A DNA stretch of 64,000 nt, taken from NCBI GenBank assembly GCA_034508935.3, contig CM067445.1, positions 1,160,900 to 1,224,899 of the forward strand, given 5' to 3'. Both the position numbers and the translations under genes were made by a program. Shown here in pieces: positions 22,263 through 35,635 of the stretch (position 1 is its first letter; each line of letters starts with the position of its first letter). The notes beneath the pieces are model-generated. The model was not told the DNA's origin and searched no databases. It worked only from the letters and a program-made list of their open reading frames with translations. This DNA is from Berghia stephanieae. Its lineage: Eukaryota; Mollusca; Gastropoda; Nudibranchia; Aeolidiidae.

Positions 22263-24312
22263 ACCACCACATCATCATCACTACGCTACTACTACTACAA
22301 CCACACCACCACATCATCATCACTATCAGTACTACTACATCCATGACACCACATTATCACTACCACTACTACTACACCACCACAACCATCATCATCACTG
22401 CCAAATCATCATCAATACCACTACTACTACAACTACAACCACCAGCATCACATCATCACTACCACTACTACTACAGCCATCACCACCACCACCACTACAT
22501 TGTCATTACCACTACTACTACAACCACCATCACTACCACTAATACTATAACAACCACCACCACATCATCATTACCACTATTACTACAACCACCACCACAT
22601 CATCACTACCACTACTACTGCAACCACCACCACCACATCATCATCACTGCAACTACCACTACTACTACAACCACCATCACCTACTCAAATACTAACCACA
22701 CATCATCTAATCACTACATACTGCAACCCCACACATCATCATCATAAACTACCACTACTACTACAACCACCACTACCACATCATCATCACTACCACAACT
22801 ACTACAACCCCCGCATCACCACTACCACTACTACAACCACCACCACATCATCATCACTGCAACTACCACTACTACTACAACCACCACTACCACATCATCA
22901 TCACTACCACAACTACTACAACCCCCTCATCACCACTACCACTACTACTACAAACCACCACCACCACCACATAATCATCACTGCAACTACCACTACTACT
23001 ACAACCACCACCACCACCACATCATCATCACTGCAACTACCACTACTACTACAACCACCACTACCACATCATCATCACTACCACAACTACTACAACCCCG
23101 CATCATCCCTACCACTACTACTACAACCACCACCACCACATCATCATCACTGCAACTACCACTACTACTACAACCACCACTACCACATCATCATCACTAC
23201 CACAACTACTACAACCCCCGCATCATCACTACCACTACTACTACAACCACCACCACATCATCATTACCACTACTACTAAAACCACAATTACCACATCATC
23301 ATCACTACCACTACTACTACAACCATCATCACCACCACATCATCACTCCCACAACTACTACAACCACCTCATCATCATCACTACCATTTGTACTACAAAC
23401 CACCATCACTACCCACCACTACTACAACCACCACCACATCTCATCACTACCATTTGTACTACAACCATCATCACTACCACCACCACATCATCATCACTAC
23501 CACCACTACTACAACCACCATCACCACCACATCATCATCACGACCGCCACTAATACAACCACCATCACCACCACATCATCATCACTACCACTTTACTACT
23601 ACAAGCACCACCACCACCTCATCTTCATCACTACCTCCACTACTACTACTACAACCACGACCACCACCACATCATCATCACTAACACTACTACTACAACC
23701 ACCACAATCACATCCATCACTACCACTATTACTACTACTACTGCTGCTACTACTACAACAACCACCACTACATCATCATCATCATCACTACCATTACTAC
23801 TACAACCACCAGCACCACATCATCATCACGACCACTACTACTACAACCACCACCACCACATCATCACTACCACTACAACCACCACCACCACCACATCATC
23901 ATTACCACTACAACTATACTACAACCCCCACCACCACATCATCATCACTACCATTTGTACTATAACCACCATCACCACCACATCAACATCACTACCACCA
24001 CTGCTACAACCACTACCACATCATTATCATCACGACCACAACTACTACAACCACTATACCACCACCACATCATCAACACTACAACTACTACTTCAACCAC
24101 CACCACCACCATATCATCATCACTACCACTACTACTACAACCATCACCACATCATAATCACTACCACTACTTCAACCACCACCATATAATCATCACTACC
24201 ACCTATACTACTACTACAACCACTATCACATCTTCATCATCACTACCACTATTACTACAACCACCAACACCACATCAACCTCACTACCACCAGTACTACA
24301 ATCTCTACCATT
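22257..24312 (+). repeat. Large ACC/ATC/ACT triplet array (~2 kb)
   Basis: About 2 kb of imperfect triplets organised in a higher-order pattern: ACTACTACTACAACCACCAC followed by CACATCATCATCACTACCAC, repeated every ~40-70 bases. All frames over it give His/Thr/Tyr or Ser/Pro strings with no protein family. Confidence 0.92.
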
Positions 24313-24560
24313 AGGTTTTGGCGCTTTACTTCATTTAAAATAAGGAAACTTTGGGATTGTATTTGGCAATGTGTTTGGTATCATAATATAATTCTAATCA
24401 GTTATCAATTTAGAACTATACAATATGTAAACACAATGCGAAATACCATTCCAATTCCTTTTTCTTGTGTGCAGAAATTCCTCTTTCGGCATTGAAATTC
24501 CTACGAGTGGTGTCTGAAACTTCTATGAGCCAAATTTAAAGTTGGCGTCTCTGTACACTG
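24313..24560 (+). repeat. Duplicated spacer block b (copy 2)
   Basis: Diverged relative of 21745-21905, longer by an insertion in the middle. Confidence 0.6.
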
Positions 24561-24597
24561 ATATTGTGCTCTTGGAATCTACATCTGTTTCCTATTT

Positions 24598-24710
24598 GAA
24601 CAAATTCCCCTGGTAGGGGATCCTGACCTCCCATAGCGGGCAGTGAGGTACATACTGTGTCTTCTATTCCCCTACATCTGGTTTCCAACATGCTTTCTGT
24701 CTTTGTTTTG
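24598..24710 (+). repeat. R600 5' fragment
   Basis: Only the first ~110 bases of R600, ending at TGCTTTCTGTCTTTG, then directly abutting an inverted 3' part. Confidence 0.75.
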
Positions 24711-24715
24711 TTTTG

Positions 24716-24975
24716 TTTTTAAGGGTTTTACGGCGCTTGCAACACATTTATGTTATATTAGCGCCAGTAAAAAGGAAGAAAATGGGATAGTAAAAAGTTC
24801 TAGAATTACAATTAAAACATCCAAGAAAAAGTAAGACAAAGGGGAACTGGGAACAAACGGATCAGATGTAGATTCCAAGAGCATACCATCACTGTACTTA
24901 GTTTGAGATCACCAATAAGTCTCATCTGGACCCAAGCACGGCCCCCACTGAGAGGAATACACTCAAATGTTTACA
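24716..24975 (-). repeat. R600 3' part, inverted
   Basis: Reads on the minus strand from the GGATGAGACTT region to the GGCGCT...GCAAGCGCCGTAAAACCC end. It faces the plus fragment next to it. Confidence 0.78.
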
Positions 24976-24987
24976 TTATATTTATGG

Positions 24988-25330
24988 TTTTACGGCGCTT
25001 GCAACACCTTTAGGTTATATCAGTGCCAGTAAAAAGGAAGAAAATGGGATAGTAATAAGTTCTAGATTTACAAGAAAAGGTAAGACAGGGGAATTGGTTA
25101 AAACAAAACAGATGTAGATTTCAAGAGTACACTGTCCAAAGTACTTACTATAAAGTCTCATTCAGATACAAGCACATTCCTCACTAAGAAGAATACACTC
25201 AAATGTTTCACAAATCATACATATGTAAACATAACATAATGTATAATGAATAACAGAGAGATGATTTACAAGGAAAAAATATTTCTCAAAACTCTAAATA
25301 TACATTTGACTGTTCCCTCTTAGCCAGGGT
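24988..25330 (-). repeat. R600 copy, inverted
   Basis: Minus-strand copy from about TGTATATTTAGAGTTTTGAG to the GCAAGCGCCGTAAAACC end; 5' truncated. Confidence 0.75.
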
Positions 25331-28300
25331 TTTGAATTTAATATTTTCTGGTAAAATTGAAGGCATTTAATCTTCTTATCAATATCCATTTGAAGTAAAA
25401 GCTTTCTGATCAAAATATTGTCTCAAATTATGATAAAAAGTCTTTGTGTTTCATCACAGCTACACATTCATTTTCACAATTAATGAGTCCACCAAGAGTT
25501 CTACACGTATCTACATAAAGTAACTCAAGATCGAGAATGAATGACAAATAACTTTATTATTAAGTAGGGAGGAAAAAGATGATGACGTTACAAATGAGGT
25601 AAGATTAATTTATGCAAATGTGAATTGAAAAAAAAAAAAAATAATGAAAAAAAACCCCCACTGAATATTGCAGCACCTCCATGACACAAATGAACAAATT
25701 CAAATTCAACCTTGTCCATTTTCACATTGCGTAGTCACAAATCACTTAGAAACTGAAAACGATCTCGTGCACCATTCAGAATTGTTATCGGCAATTATTT
25801 CTGGCATAGAAAACATTCTTGTATTATAAATAAAAATTGCAAATAATATTAATATGTGACTGTAGTCTCAATAAGGTTTTATGTCAAAGTGAACCAGATG
25901 CAACCAAAAAAAAAATGTTGAACATTTTAAAGATAAAAAGGTCCGGAAAAGATTTTGTCAGATATGAAATCTGTTGTCCACAATAAAACATCAACTTGAC
26001 CCAAATCTCATATTTTGGACTATAAATATAAATTCAGTTTGTTTTTTTCCCCTCCAAATCATCCGACATAAAAACTGTGCGTCACACATGAATGTCAAAG
26101 ATTAATTGTTAAAACAGGAGTATGATCGACTCCATAAACTAAATACCATATCAAAGTTTTAGTTTTAAGATGAGAAAACCTGAAATTCACAAAGTAAGCA
26201 ATAGAGTAAAAACATAAAGAAAATAAATAAATAAATAAATAAGCTGAACTCCCCCTGTCCTCGGAATAAACCCAATGGATAAGATGGCAGGTACTGTGGT
26301 AGAAATCGTGTTCACTGCAAGTCGTGTCCATACAGATGCTGTCACAAGAAATTTTAAGTTATAGTTTGATACTATGTACGTATTTGTTTCTATTTCTAGA
26401 TGGAAGTTCAGAATCGAATCATTTTTTTCTTGAGAACTAAAACTTTACAGCCAAAGGTAGTGGTGGTGAGGGAGGAGACGAGGGGAGGGGAGGGGGGGTG
26501 GAATAATACAAAATACATGCAACTTCTAACGGATAAGCCGATAGAACCATTTGTTCAATGCTTTGATTGTGTCACGGCTTGTGTTTAAGAAAAACAACAG
26601 TCTCTATTCAATTTTCTTCAAATAAAACACGTCGTGACTCAAGTTTCATCACTTCTTTTGTTTTTCACTTATCTTCAATGTCAATGACACGTTTTGGGTT
26701 TTTTTAAAAAATAAAATAGCAATCTCGGATGTGAAAATGTTTTTAGTCATTCATCTAAAACTATGATTTCTATAGAAACATTTAAAAAATAGCACTTGTG
26801 TTTTCTACTATTTCGATTATGCAGCATTTATGATTATATTGGGTAACTGAAAGAGGTGTCTTTTCTCCATGCTAACACTTTGGAAAATAGATGTCAATAC
26901 ACATTGTGAGAAATTATAAAGAAGCCTTGAAAGAGAAGAAAAGGAAGATAGGATTATACTTGTGAATTGATTTGGTTTGATAAATAAGACACGTCCTGTG
27001 TAAGGTGCTTGCACATGTATTTGTATTGATAAATCTAGACGGACATTAACACTATGGAAATCTATTCTCTCTTCTTGCATACATAGTCAAACGTTCGTTA
27101 CAAAATTAAAAACTGGTAATAATCCCAGCACCTTATATTTTAAAAAAATAAATCAACTGTAAACAAAATCATGAATCAAATGTTGCAGTGCAAGCAGTTG
27201 TCACTTTCATTGTTGACAATTAATGATTACCTTGTTGACATTTTTGTCTACATGAAATTTGGACTGTCAAATTGTCTGGAATAACGTGGGTGTCTGGTTG
27301 GTATCCTCAATGAGATTAGGTCCATATAATATGATAATTTTGAAATTGAAACATAAAACAAATCATTAAAATTTCAAACACGTTTCCAACCACAGCTCAC
27401 AACCAACAACCTGGCACTTTCATCCTTTTATCATAGAATTATGTATTGAAAAAGGTGTAAAATAACACATAGGAAATTTTTAAAAATTTCACCACTGATC
27501 AGATGGATTTCAAAAAGGTCTGCCTATTGTTTTATAAACATCCTGGAATACGACAGCACACAACAAACACATCTTCAATTCTCTGTATACAATACTATCA
27601 AAACATCTTGAGTGTAAAGATGATACTTGCATCATAAATAGAAATTCAAATCATATTTATATAGACACGACAATGTCGTGACACATTCTTGTCCTAATTT
27701 CCTGGAATGAAATTAGTCAACACGCATGAATTGGTCTCTTGCAACAAGTTAACGTTAAGCTTAAGTAGACCTCAGAACACCAATTTGATTAAGATCAAAT
27801 TTTCTTAAGACGACCGTCTAAATACATTCACAATGTGTATTCATACCAAAGAAATATCTTTAAAATAAAAGGAGATATGACTCATGTTAATTCACACATA
27901 AAACTCATCTGATTCTCCCATTGTCTCCGATTGAAAACCACTTGTGATCCGACTTGTGAAGACGACAAATTTGAGAAAATCACAGATAAACAAAGTATGG
28001 TACATGGTACGTCGTTTTTAAAATTTGTATGAAAATTAACAAATGAGATGAAATTACCCCGAGATTTTGTTACAAATAAAAACAGCACCAAGAAATGGAT
28101 AAGGAAAGTTTATCGATTCTCGTCATTCATAACAGCCGTTTATAGAACATGAATCACACAATGTCTCCGACATACAATAGGCATCCAATGTCTGTAAACC
28201 ATTTCAATTCCATGTAATGATTCCACCTACATCCATATAATGTATGGATGACATGTGATCTATTGTGTTGCCCCACAAAATCAATACAAATACAAATCAA

Positions 28301-28371
28301 AAAAATAAAAATATCATACCGAAAATAAACGGCATTTTTAGATCCAACAAGGCAGAATTATATGGGGTTCT

Positions 28372-28558
28372 TTAACCAGCTAACTGATGTACTCTGGAAA
28401 AACTCATATTTTAAAATTTGGACAGAAAACTCGTCCTTCAAATATCGACTGATTTAAGTGACCCTCGTTTTGGCAAAAACTCTCAAACCTGGGACTTTGC
28501 CAAGTTTTTAAGTTTTTTAAATACAAGTTTTACCAGAGTACGGCAGTTAGCGAGTTAA
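28372..28558. mobile_element. MITE-Y copy with TTAA ends
   Basis: TTAA at 28372-28375 and 28555-28558 flank 179 bp. The termini CCAGCTAACTGATGTACTCT and CTCGCTAACTGCCGTACTCT (the right end read inverted) match at most positions. The interior has AACTCTCAAACCTGGGACTT, shared with copies at 43.1, 53.3 and 58.1 kb. Confidence 0.75.
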
Positions 28559-29805
28559 AAGCTTTTATTTTAAAAAATGATGTAGATCTAGACCAGTCTA
28601 TGAAATGTTATCCTGAAAGCTGATACAAAGTTTTTGTTATGGATTCCAATTGAATGATAACAATCCAGTCTAGAACAAATGAGAATTCAATGCATGCGAA
28701 ATATAACAAAATGGAGGACTAGATACCAGACAATAGCAACTTATCATAATATAGTTGTTCTATCGTAACATTCGACGTGAAGCAATAACCAAAAATAAAT
28801 AAATAAATAAACAATTGAGCATAAAAAACTTGATCGATTTTTTAAGTTTAAAAGAAAGAAAAAATGGATCCCGCAATTACAATGTAATTTGTTGATTGAG
28901 CATTAAAAAAAATTGTTCACTTTTTATTGTATTTAATCAAGTAACTGGATCTAGAGATTAAAAAGAGGTGTTCCATGTGTTGGGCAAATAGTAAGGGATA
29001 GAATAAGTGTCAATGAAGTTCCCCTAGTAGCAGAAATTTTTTATTCGAACTGAACCTGACTGGAGTGACCAATTCGGAGCACAATTTTAAAGTCATTATA
29101 AAATAAGTAACTACCATTACTACCAAGAAAAGATAGAGAGGCAGAGGGAGGGGGAAAAAAATAACCAACCAATTAAAAAAATTATTTACACTGTTATGAG
29201 TTGTAAAGAAAAGGATTACTAATTCAATATGAAAGAAATGTAAAATAATAAAAACCACAATGACAAAACCCATCAGAATTAAATCTATGGAAGAATAATT
29301 AGCTGATTCTATCTATTCTACAAATGTCTTTTGCCTTTTCATTCAATTGAATGAAAGCTGAAGGAAGAAAATCAAGGAACACCCGAGGGTCAAACTTAAA
29401 TTTAATAATGAATTAAACTGGAATCTTTAAAGTTAAAAAATATATATATTTATATAAATAAATTTGAATTGCACACTGAAATTGAAATAGATAAACAAAA
29501 TAACTTTGAATAGAATGTGGACACAAAAGTGACATTGCGTTCAATACTGACTCATTTCCAGCTGGTTTGTTTGGTAGAAATAAAAGTGACCCACTTAGTC
29601 TATCTGGTAATACACCAGAATTGAAAATCAAATCACATGAGGAGTTGTTTTGTTTTTTCGTCATTAGAAAATAATGACATTTTCTCTTATCAATGAAAAC
29701 TTTTGCGTGAAATTAATGTGTCAGTGCATGACATAGTCAGTCGGAAGGTGAGAATTTTGAATTTGCATTTTTTTTTTTTGCATTATCTGAAAGAATATGC
29801 TCCCC

Positions 29806-30103
29806 AGAGCATTTTAATCTTTATTTGAAGTAAATCGGGTGATTTTTTATGAAGTTATGGTAAAATGAATGGGAAAGGTATCCAGCAACTTTTCTCAAAC
29901 TTTCAACTTCATACTTTTTCAACTTGATTAGCTGTAAAAAATATTTAGAAGTGAAATTAAGTTTTGATATTTCCCAAAGATGTACAAAAAGGGTTGATTT
30001 AATAATTTATGACAAGAACTCATTTTTGATAAAAATTGACCTTCTAACTAAACTTGGCAATACCTCAGTTCAAACATTTTCACCATCCCACTGATTATGT
30101 CCT
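29806..30103. repeat. R290 repeat, copy 1
   Basis: A block of about 290 bp starting GAGCATTTTAATCTTTATTT is about 90% matched at 62930-63214 in the same orientation. Landmarks are GTATCCAGCAACTTTTCTC and AGATGTACAAAAAGGGTTGA. No terminal repeats were seen; the family is unknown. Confidence 0.85.
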
Positions 30104-30469
30104 TCACTTTATAACTTTAGACTTGAATTTCCATTTTCAGTGTTGAGTTCATCCCAATATCATCAGTGCTTCCAATGCCAAAAGTTTAAAAAATATGGAA
30201 AATTGCTAGGGCCTAGGGTGGTGAAAGCTCCCAAGAATTTTGAACATAAAGCTTTGAGAGGGTAAAAAATGATATGATTCACCTTAAGAACGCCATCCTC
30301 TCATCTCTCATCTGTCTTTAGTGTTTCATTCATCGTGTTTTGTTGACAATGGGAAATCCCAAAACATCCACATCATCTGCCTCCATAAATTAAATTGAAC
30401 CTCTAATCCATTTTATCATTGCTGTACATGTTCATGTTTCAACAACTTGTAGGCAATTTTTTTTAAATC

Positions 30470-30770
30470 TTAAAAATTGATCTTTTATACAGCACAATAT
30501 CCACTAAACGTGCTCAAAGCATTTACAAAGGGTCCTTGACAAAAACAATACGTAACATGTAGAACAAGACAAGACGCCTGTTAGGCAATATGACTTATTT
30601 TCCCAACAGAGACAAAGTTGCCAATGGCCAGGTACTCATTTTACACCCGAGTACGGCGAGAGAATGTGCGTAAAGAGCCTTTTCCAAGGACTCAACTATG
30701 AGCCAAGAGAGGCTAGAACCCAGGACCTTCTGATCCGGAAGCGAGTGTCATACAACAGAGCCTCACAAAG
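30470..30770 (-). mobile_element. SINE-A copy
   Basis: Full-length but more diverged than the others: the tail reads ACAGCACAATATCCACTAAA on the plus strand, and the tRNA head is degraded (CAACAGAGCCTCACAAAG). Confidence 0.83.
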
Positions 30771-31014
30771 ATAATAACCACGACCTGTCATTGACACCAA
30801 ATACCTCATACTTGAAGACAGAAAGTACAGATTTTCCTTTAAAAACTACAGAGGATTGGAAGGACTGATAATAACGGATTGAATTGGTTGGTCACATATG
30901 GGGGACACCAGCCCTTGTCTTGTGTCAAGTGTGAGCAAATTACGTTTATCATCAAAGTTAAAACAATCCCAATCAACAAATAGTAATAAATAAAAATAGA
31001 TTAACCATTCTCCC

Positions 31015-31115
<101 letters not shown>

Positions 31116-31414
31116 CATATCTCGCACACACTCAATTAGATACACAGACATCTACGCATGCATGAAACCAATTAAATCACAATGTTTCTATCACAACATG
31201 AATTATGTGGTACTTATGACAAAAATGCATAACATAGGCGATGAAATAATATATAATAACGATAATACAGAGAGAGAGAGAGAGAGAGATGGATTAACAA
31301 CATCTTGAAAATATCAACAATATTTATCATATTTAAAAAGTAAATACAAGATTCCAACAAACAAAGAAGAAAACATGATCAACAACACGAGTAATTTCAA
31401 ATATATTTCTTGTA

Positions 31415-31928
31415 CAATCCACAGCACGTGTGCCATTGTCAAATACACAATCATGTATACAATCCACAGCACATGCGTCATTGTCAAATACACAATCCAC
31501 AACACGTGTCATTGTCAAATACACAAACATGTATACAGTCCACAACAAGTGCGTCATTGTCAAATACACAATCCACAACACGTGTCATTGTCAAATACAC
31601 AATCCACAACACGTGTGTCATTGTCAAATACACAATCCACAACACGTGTCATTGTCAAATACACAATCATGTATACAGTCCACAACAAGTGTGTCATTGT
31701 CAAATATACAATCATGTATACAATCCACAAAGCACATGTGTCATTGTCAAATACACAATCCACAACACATGTGTCATTGTCAAATACACAATCCGCAACA
31801 CATGTGTCATTGTCAAATACACAATCCACAACACGTGTGTCATTGTCAAATACACAATCCACAACACGTGTGTCATTGTCAAATACACAATCCACAACAC
31901 ATGTGTCATTGTCAAATACACAATCATA
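31415..31928 (+). repeat. Minisatellite, ~30-33 bp unit, CACGTG-bearing
   Basis: About 13 units built on TCATTGTCAAATACACAATC and CACAACACGTGTG. Some units carry an added CATGTATACAGTCC. Most units are multiples of 3, so several frames stay open on both strands; these are not genes. Many units include the palindrome ACACGTGT. Confidence 0.93.
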
Positions 31929-32529
31929 TATTGAGAAAAATGTTATATTTTAACTGACCTTCCATTACACAAACACAAACTACAATACTACAACCGGCTT
32001 CACAAATTGTAATACTTATACAGCCCTGTCCAAAAGTAAGTTTCTATCAACTTTTTTACTAATAAATCATTTCTCTGTTACGTGTTCTGTGTCTCTGTTT
32101 TAATTTTGAACGTATTTCGTAGTTTCGTAGTTTCGATACGAATTTGAAAAAAAAAAAAAAATTATTTGGTGGTCAAAGAAGCAATGCTGGATGTTGCCTG
32201 GGATGCACACAAAAAGCGGCCATCTCAATTTTTAGTCGTGATACCTCTTGCTTTCTTTGACAATCATAAGACATTCACAGGAAAGATGCACTCCTTTGTT
32301 TTTGCAAGTTTGTAACTTTGGTATCATTTAATATACTTTTTAAAAAATTCAACGTGCGTTTTACTTAGGAAGAACTAATAAAAACATTTTTAAAAATTAA
32401 AAAAAAGAAAATCAACAAAACAACTTCATCATGCGACATCTTTTTTATTTCAGGCCTATTTACTTAGGCATTTCATTCCTCCAGGAGCATAAGCCATGAA
32501 TGATGCTCCTCCATCGGACGAGGTTCTGG

Positions 32530-32593
32530 CCTGCCCTCTACTTGTAAAGCGTTTGGTGTCTGTTTAGACCGGATAAAGTGCTATAATAAGTGC

Positions 32594-32674
<81 letters not shown>

Positions 32675-32700
32675 TAATTATATTATTATTATTATTATTA

Positions 32701-32760
<60 letters not shown>

Positions 32761-32770
32761 CATTATTACT
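32530..32770 (+). repeat. L2-like tail with long (ATT)n
   Basis: TTGTAAAGCGTTTGGTG...GTGCTATAATAAGTGCTATT leads straight into about 180 bp of ATT repeats. The microsatellite appears to have grown from a retroposon tail. Confidence 0.8.
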
Positions 32771-34146
32771 TGTTTTCTGTTCTGGCCAACTTAAATTATA
32801 GATCTACTACCTCAAACATGAGTTTAGAAATGTCTGTATCTTCTTGAGCATAATTTTTGTAGTTCTCCACTTTACTAATCCATACAGGAAAAATAATTTA
32901 ACAGCTGACATATTTTCTAAGGCCACCACAAATATATTCCCAATTCCGACAAGGGTCTGGTTGAAGCTGTGATCTCAATTATCAAGGACACGATTTCATC
33001 TCTCATCTACTTCTCTTCGTTGATCGATCTAAAACTATCATAAGACCAGTTCTTCCTACTTAAATGACCCAAAACTGTCCACAAATTACCCAAAACTGTC
33101 CACAAGCAAGCATTCTCATCTCAATTTCCAGGCACAAAACACTTTCCCTATCAGTTCTGAGCACTAACAGTAACAGGTCTATTTTTTTACCAATCATCTT
33201 CAAAGAGAGAGAGAGAGTATGCATTTATTTTCACGCATTCTTAGGGCTCAATGAATGAAGAATGAAGATTGAATCTGTCTATAAAGGACATAAAATAGAT
33301 GGCAGATCTTGCGTAGAACTTTAACTTTAATATTTGAAATTGAATTGAACTGATAAGTCTTTAGAGTGACATGGTAGAGGTTATCTTGTCATCCCTTCAG
33401 CTGAAAACAAATGTGTTTGAATACATAATAAATCATAGTAAATACATATGTTTTTGATTGTTAGTTCAGCTGATAATATTATAAATAATATGGTGAATGA
33501 TTTAGTCGATATCATACAATCCAACATAAAATATAAAATTAGATAATGTTTGAAAATAAAAATTAAAAAAAAACAAAAAAAACCCATGAATTTTTCGTCT
33601 AGAATGCCATCCCATCAACGCTGTATGCCATCTCTCATTCCTGGACAATCTGAATCTTTTCTTAAAACACACATAATAGCAAATGATTCAAAGACACTGA
33701 ATGAAAAAGTGACCATCTGTCCTCTGTGTATCCGTATTGAAAATGGCCTCATGACTGTTCAGTTAAGATGGCTGTGATTCACATGTCACAGCATGATATT
33801 TTGTCTTAATCTTATAGGATATATAAAAATCATTTAGATTAAAAAAGAACAATTTTTTGTTTGTTTTGGACATGACTGATAATAAATATAAATGTGATCA
33901 AAACGTAACTATCGTTCACTCGATTATCATTCTTAATACTTTGGTGCCACATATATAGTAATAAGTAAAAACCATGACAGTCTTTTATCGTTAAAATATA
34001 TGACATTATTTTGCACGTTTAACCTCCTAACTAATAAACCTAATCAATCAGTTTGCTATGAACATGGACTTCTTCTGCGCTAAAATAGAGTGTTGTTTAT
34101 TTATCTCAAATTGTAGGGGGTTTTTTTTTTGCTGGTCAAATTCAGT

Positions 34147-34248
34147 TTCGGGTACAAACCCTTTGTCAGCCCAACAATAAACAAATAAATGTTGAAAACA
34201 TTTATCTATCTATCGTTGTGCTGACAAAGGGTTTGTACCTGAAACGTC
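34147..34248. repeat. Palindrome with hammerhead-like core
   Basis: The arms 34147-34178 and 34216-34248 are near-perfect inverses: TTTCGGGTACAAACCCTTTG and its complement CAAAGGGTTTGTACCTGAAA. The plus-strand arm reads GCTGACAAAGGG...CCTGAAACGTC, resembling the CUGA-N-GA / GAAA layout of the other palindromes. Confidence 0.75.
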
Positions 34249-34689
34249 CATTGCCTGTATCATTCCCATCCGAAGCCTCTCCATTATCACTCTTTAGTTA
34301 GTATTTTCCCGATCCCAGGCTTCAGGCATCCCCCACCACTCTCTACTGTTGACCGATTATAAATAACCCTACGACTTATTACCAAAACCACAATATATCA
34401 CAAATTCAAACAAACAGCATAATAACTTTTACATTTTACGTTATAATAATAAATATCGAACTGAAATCAATAATCAACACTATGGTCCCTGAATTGATTG
34501 ATAAAAAGTTTTCCATTTAAAGAGACACAAAAGATTACACCATCAATAAACAACAAAACAGAATACGAATCCTCCATCATCGTGATGTGTTGATGACACA
34601 CACTGGGTGTCCTGTGTGGTTCCCATCAAAGTTTGACACAGCGGCTTCTTCAAATGAATGTGTGTTGTTTCTCATGTGAGTTGACACAG

Positions 34690-34925
34690 TGGGAACTCCC
34701 CTACGTGTGTTGTTCTCACGCAAGCTGACACTATGGTGTCTTTTTACTGTGTTGTTCTCATGCAAGCTGACACTATGGTGTCTTTTTACTGTGTTGTTCT
34801 CATGCAAGCTGACACTATGGTGTCTTTTTACTGTGTTGTTCTCATGCAAGCTGACACTATGGTGTCTTTTTACTGTGTTGTTCTCATGCAAGTTGACACT
34901 AAGGTGTCCTCAACGTGTGTTGTTC
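34690..34925 (-). repeat. 42-bp VNTR in the flippase 3' UTR
   Basis: About five units of 42 bp lie within 25 bases downstream of the stop codon at 34950. On the transcript strand each unit has GACACCATAGTGTC, a self-complementary 14-mer able to form a short hairpin. The period is a multiple of 3, so open frames across it mean nothing. Confidence 0.9.
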
Positions 34926-34949
34926 TTTTAATTGTAGCATGGTATATCT

Positions 34950-35003
34950 TTAAAATCCTTCTGGCTTTTCTCGTCTGGAGTCGTAGGCACGAATGTACTC
35001 CGC
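34950..35003 (-). CDS. ATP8A: ATP8A-like flippase, last coding exon
   Basis: Minus-strand exon following acceptor TTTCTATCCACAG (35016-35004). It encodes AEYIRAYDSRREKPEGF and stop TAA at 34952-34950. It aligns with the end of vertebrate ATP8A1 (SEVIRAYDTTKQRPDEW), the same length after the GYAFS exon. It starts in phase 0, as required by the preceding exon. In ATP8A enzymes this extreme C-tail is part of an autoinhibitory segment lying against the cytosolic domains. A 42-bp VNTR begins immediately downstream in the 3' UTR. Confidence 0.92.
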   Translation of the reverse strand, partial: AEYIRAYDSRREKPEGF

Positions 35004-35042
35004 CTGTGGATAGAAATAAATTGATAAATGAATAATAACAAC

Positions 35043-35348
35043 ATTTGAGCTTTTATATAGCGCAATATTCACTAAACATTCTCAAAGTGCTTTAAAAGGG
35101 GTCCCTGGCCAACAGCAACACATAACATGTAGGACGGGACATGACGCCTGTTAGGTGAGATTACAATTTTTGTTCTAGACACAGACAAAGCTGTTAACAG
35201 CCAGGTACTCATTTTACACTTGAGTACAGTGAGAGAATGTGAGTAAAGAGCCTTTTCCAAGGACTCAACTATGCACACTGTTAAGCTCGAACCCAAGATC
35301 TTCCATTCCAAAAGTGAATGTCTTACCACAAGACCACATAGCCGCACA
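35043..35348 (-). mobile_element. SINE-A copy
   Basis: Tail GAGCTTTTATATAGCGCAAT on the plus strand, head ending ACCACATAGCCGCAC. It lies in the flippase intron only 40 bp from the last exon, in the same orientation as the gene. Confidence 0.86.
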
Positions 35349-35480
35349 ATGAATAAGATAATCTTCGTACTGAATTAAAGTGATACAAAGCTGCTCCAAG
35401 CTGTGGACTGTAAAAGATAATAAACAAAAATGGATATAATGACTTTTTAAAAAACCCAAACAAAATATCAAACACAGAAC

Positions 35481-35506
35481 GTTTCGGGCTCAAAACCCTT
35501 CTTCAG
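35481..35506 (-). other. Hammerhead-ribozyme-like core motif
   Basis: On the minus strand: CTGAAGA, then a GGG/CCC stem closed by a short loop, then GAAAC. The hammerhead core is CUGANGA, helix II, GAAA, so the invariant bases are all present here. I could not fit a convincing stem I/III or cleavage site, so activity is unproven. Confidence 0.4.
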
Positions 35507-35635
35507 CGAACAACAAAAAACAATGAAAACAAAAATACATTACTAAAAAAACAAAACCCAAAAAAGATCGATGACAGAGAAATGTCCAATTCGTCCTCTC
35601 TGTATAAAAGTTCTTGGAATGTTTACATGAAAACC

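Noticed and set aside
21183-24314. Long His/Thr/Ser/Pro-rich frames
   Set aside because: Products of ACC/ATC/ACT triplet arrays; open in several frames at once and without any domain.
29010-29273. Hydrophobic 87-codon minus frame as a membrane protein exon
   Set aside because: AT-rich sequence gives Phe/Ile/Leu by composition; no splice pair or family match in the flippase downstream region.
31375-31957. CRISPR-like array of ~33-bp units
   Set aside because: The whole unit repeats with no unique spacers, and the genome is animal with introns; it is a minisatellite. The same holds for the arrays at 34.7, 46.4 and 58.8 kb.
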